Below the pieces are notes generated by a model, which had not been told where the DNA came from, searched no databases, and saw only the letters and a program-made list of their open reading frames with translations. From Chlamydiales bacterium (GTDB lineage: Bacteria; Chlamydiota; Chlamydiia; Chlamydiales; FEN-1388): DNA of 5,373 nt. The DNA is taken from assembly GCA_021372185.1 (NCBI GenBank), contig JAJFUY010000317.1, positions 1 through 5,373 on the forward strand, given 5' to 3'. The translations under genes and the position numbers were made by a program. The number at the start of each line of letters is the position of its first letter. The first letter of the stretch is position 1. Of this stretch, positions 3,447 through 5,373 are shown piece by piece.

Positions 3447-5373
3447 ATGCAAACTGAAACTAACTTAACTCCAATGATGCAGCAATGGCACGACTGCAAA
3501 AATCAGGCCAAAGATGCCATTTTGTTCTTTCGCCTGGGCGATTTTTATGAAGCATTTGAAGATGATGCTAAATTACTTGCCCGCGAGCTAGAACTTACTC
3601 TCACACAAAGACAAGATACGCCAATGTGCGGTATGCCCTGGCACTCAAGTGAGGGCTATATTGAGCGACTAGTAGCAAAAGGCTACCGAGTGGCTATTGC
3701 AGACCAGGTAGAAGACCCAAGTAAAGCCAAAGGCTTAGTCAGCCGCAAGCTTGTCCGCATAGTAAGCCCAGCTACGCTTATTCCCAATGCTGGCGTCCAA
3801 GAAAAAACAAGTTCATTCTTTGCTGCTGTTGCCTTCAATGGCACAAAATTTGGCTTAGCGCTCCTAGATATAGCGTCGGCTACTTTTACAGTCTATGAGA
3901 CAGAAAATACGCGAGATTTGGCTAACGAAATATTTAGACAAAGCCCAAAAGAGCTCCTTATCTCAAGGCGTTTTCAGGCAAAATACCGTGATTTTTTGAC
4001 TGAAGTGCAGCAGGCAAGTAAAATGGCCCTTTCAGCCCAAGATGACTGGCTGTTTGACTATAATGATGCCTACGATCGTATATGTCGCCATTTTAAGGTG
4101 GCAACTTTAGATGGTTTTGGCCTAAAAAATATGGCTCCAGGCCTTTCCGCCGCGGGCGCCATGCTCCAGTATCTTGGAGAGTGGCAGTTGTGCCCTTTAG
4201 AGCACATTAAGACCATACGGGCCCATCAGGCAAGCCACAGCATGTTTTTAGACCGAGCCACGCTTACCAACCTAGAGATATTAGAGCCTACAGACCGCAC
4301 ACGTAACGATAACTCCCTTGTGTCTATCATAGACGAGACAAAAACGCCTATGGGCGCTCGCCTTATACGCCAGTGGCTTAAAAGCCCCCTCGTAGACCTT
4401 GCAGCTATTAAAAGCCGCCAGGAGGCAGTTGGTGCCTTTATTGACTGCGAGAAGAATTTTGTAACAGATACCCTCAAGTTTGATGAAAGCCTCTGCCGTG
4501 TACGTGATTTAGAGCGTATGATGTATCGTATTAAGACGCTAACGGCCGGCCCAAAAGAGTTTGTAGCTCTACGATTATCTCTAGAAGAGCTTCCATTTGT
4601 ACAAGGCTTCATTGCAAAGTGCTCATCTAACCGCCTACAAACCTTAGCTGACAAGATTAACCCTCATAGAGAATGTGCAGACCTCATTAAACGCGCCCTA
4701 GTAGATAATCCCCCCTTTAGAGCATCAGACGGTGGGTTATTTAGAGTGGGGTATCACCCCAAGCTTGATGAGCTGCATGCCTTAAGACAAGGTAGCCAAG
4801 ACTGGTTAATCGCCTATCAAGAGAATTTACGCCTGCAGACAGGGATAAAGACCTTAAAGGTTGGCTACACACGCATGTTTGGCTACTATATTGAGGTAAG
4901 CCGCGCACAAACTGGCAACGTGCCAGAGAGTTTTCAGCGCCGGCAAACCTTAGTAAATGGCGAGCGCTACATCACCCAAGAATTAAAAGAGTACGAACAA
5001 AAAATCTTAAGTGCTGACTCGCTTATAGAAAGTCTAGAAACTGAGCTTTATACGGAGCTTAGACGCACAATAGCCTCATGGCACGATACAATCTTGCAGA
5101 CAGCAAAGGCTGTTGCGCAAGTAGATGTATTGAGATCGCTTGCAATAACGGCTAAAAGAAGAAACTACTGCCGCCCTGAAGTTATTGACAGCCCCATGCT
5201 TGATATTGTTGATGGAAGACACCCCATTATCGAGACGTTAAGTGCTACCAGCCATTTTGTGGCCAATGACCTACATTTAGACGGCAAAAACCAGTCACTC
5301 ATCTGCCTTACAGGGCCAAATATGGCCGGTAAATCTACCTACATACGCCAAGTGGCGCTGCTTGTGATTATGG
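3447..5373 (+). CDS. mutS: DNA mismatch repair protein MutS, N-terminal three quarters (cut by the window edge)
   Basis: MutS is a cytoplasmic ATPase that binds base mismatches and small loops and recruits MutL to start mismatch repair. The 642 visible codons show the mismatch-recognition domain (about 1-115) with TPMMQQ at 8-13 and GDFYEAF at 31-37; F33 and E35 match the conserved Phe-x-Glu that inserts at the mismatch. Next come the connector domain (about 120-250), the core and clamp (about 260-545, including GYTRMFGYYIEV at 473-484) and the start of the ATPase domain, with DGRHP (589-593) and the Walker A motif GPNMAGKST (623-631). Walker B, the signature loop and the C-terminus, roughly 200 residues, lie past the edge. 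The ATG at 3447 puts TPMMQQ at the usual distance from the N-terminus, although its ribosome binding site is weak. All visible catalytic and binding motifs are intact. It is transcribed divergently from the effector pair. Confidence 0.97.
   Translation, partial: MQTETNLTPMMQQWHDCKNQAKDAILFFRLGDFYEAFEDDAKLLARELELTLTQRQDTPMCGMPWHSSEGYIERLVAKGYRVAIADQVEDPSKAKGLVSRKLVRIVSPATLIPNAGVQEKTSSFFAAVAFNGTKFGLALLDIASATFTVYETENTRDLANEIFRQSPKELLISRRFQAKYRDFLTEVQQASKMALSAQDDWLFDYNDAYDRICRHFKVATLDGFGLKNMAPGLSAAGAMLQYLGEWQLCPLEHIKTIRAHQASHSMFLDRATLTNLEILEPTDRTRNDNSLVSIIDETKTPMGARLIRQWLKSPLVDLAAIKSRQEAVGAFIDCEKNFVTDTLKFDESLCRVRDLERMMYRIKTLTAGPKEFVALRLSLEELPFVQGFIAKCSSNRLQTLADKINPHRECADLIKRALVDNPPFRASDGGLFRVGYHPKLDELHALRQGSQDWLIAYQENLRLQTGIKTLKVGYTRMFGYYIEVSRAQTGNVPESFQRRQTLVNGERYITQELKEYEQKILSADSLIESLETELYTELRRTIASWHDTILQTAKAVAQVDVLRSLAITAKRRNYCRPEVIDSPMLDIVDGRHPIIETLSATSHFVANDLHLDGKNQSLICLTGPNMAGKSTYIRQVALLVIM

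Noticed and set aside
4226..4654. Minus-strand 142-codon open frame inside mutS
   Set aside because: mutS is unambiguous here and the antisense frame has no recognisable feature.

Overview
The window looks like chromosomal DNA of a chlamydia-like bacterium (phylum Chlamydiota, more likely an 'environmental' lineage than Chlamydia itself). The main reason is the 5' part of mutS on the right. Its N-terminus (TPMMQQWHDCK..., FFRLGDFYEAF, LTQRQ, IVSPAT) reads like chlamydial MutS as I remember it. The assignment is by recall, not by a search, and the genus cannot be fixed from this window.

Layout: (1) At 1-185, minus strand and cut by the left edge, is the N-terminal part of what looks like a Y1 (IS200/REP-associated, RAYT-type) transposase. 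(2) Positions 186-294 hold no gene but contain two good hairpins. One is probably the terminator of the next gene; the other has a GGAG tetranucleotide at its foot, as REP elements do. (3) At 295-1836, minus strand, is a 513-residue proline-rich acidic protein. Its C-terminal third is built like the VVCA output region of eukaryotic WASP/WAVE proteins: 11 consecutive prolines, two WH2 motifs, an amphipathic 'C' helix with an RRI motif, and an acidic tail ending in DDDADWT. (4) At 1901-3316, minus strand, is a 471-residue proline-rich protein with SH3-ligand-like motifs (RPLPPPP, PPRPPR) and small alpha/beta modules in a similar order to the N-terminus of its neighbour. (5) Positions 3317-3446 are an AT-rich divergent intergenic region. 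(6) At 3447-5373, plus strand, is mutS, open through the right edge just after the Walker A motif.

Interpretation: the two minus-strand proteins look like a pair of host-directed, probably secreted effectors aimed at the host actin cytoskeleton. The upstream one carries SH3-type ligands and the downstream one a candidate actin- and Arp2/3-binding region. Each has a recognisable Shine-Dalgarno sequence and a plausible -10 box, so they may be transcribed separately or as a two-gene unit. They are not functionally linked to mutS, which is a housekeeping mismatch-repair gene. The most notable observation is the apparent complete VVCA arrangement in a bacterial protein. Secretion and Arp2/3 activation are inferences.
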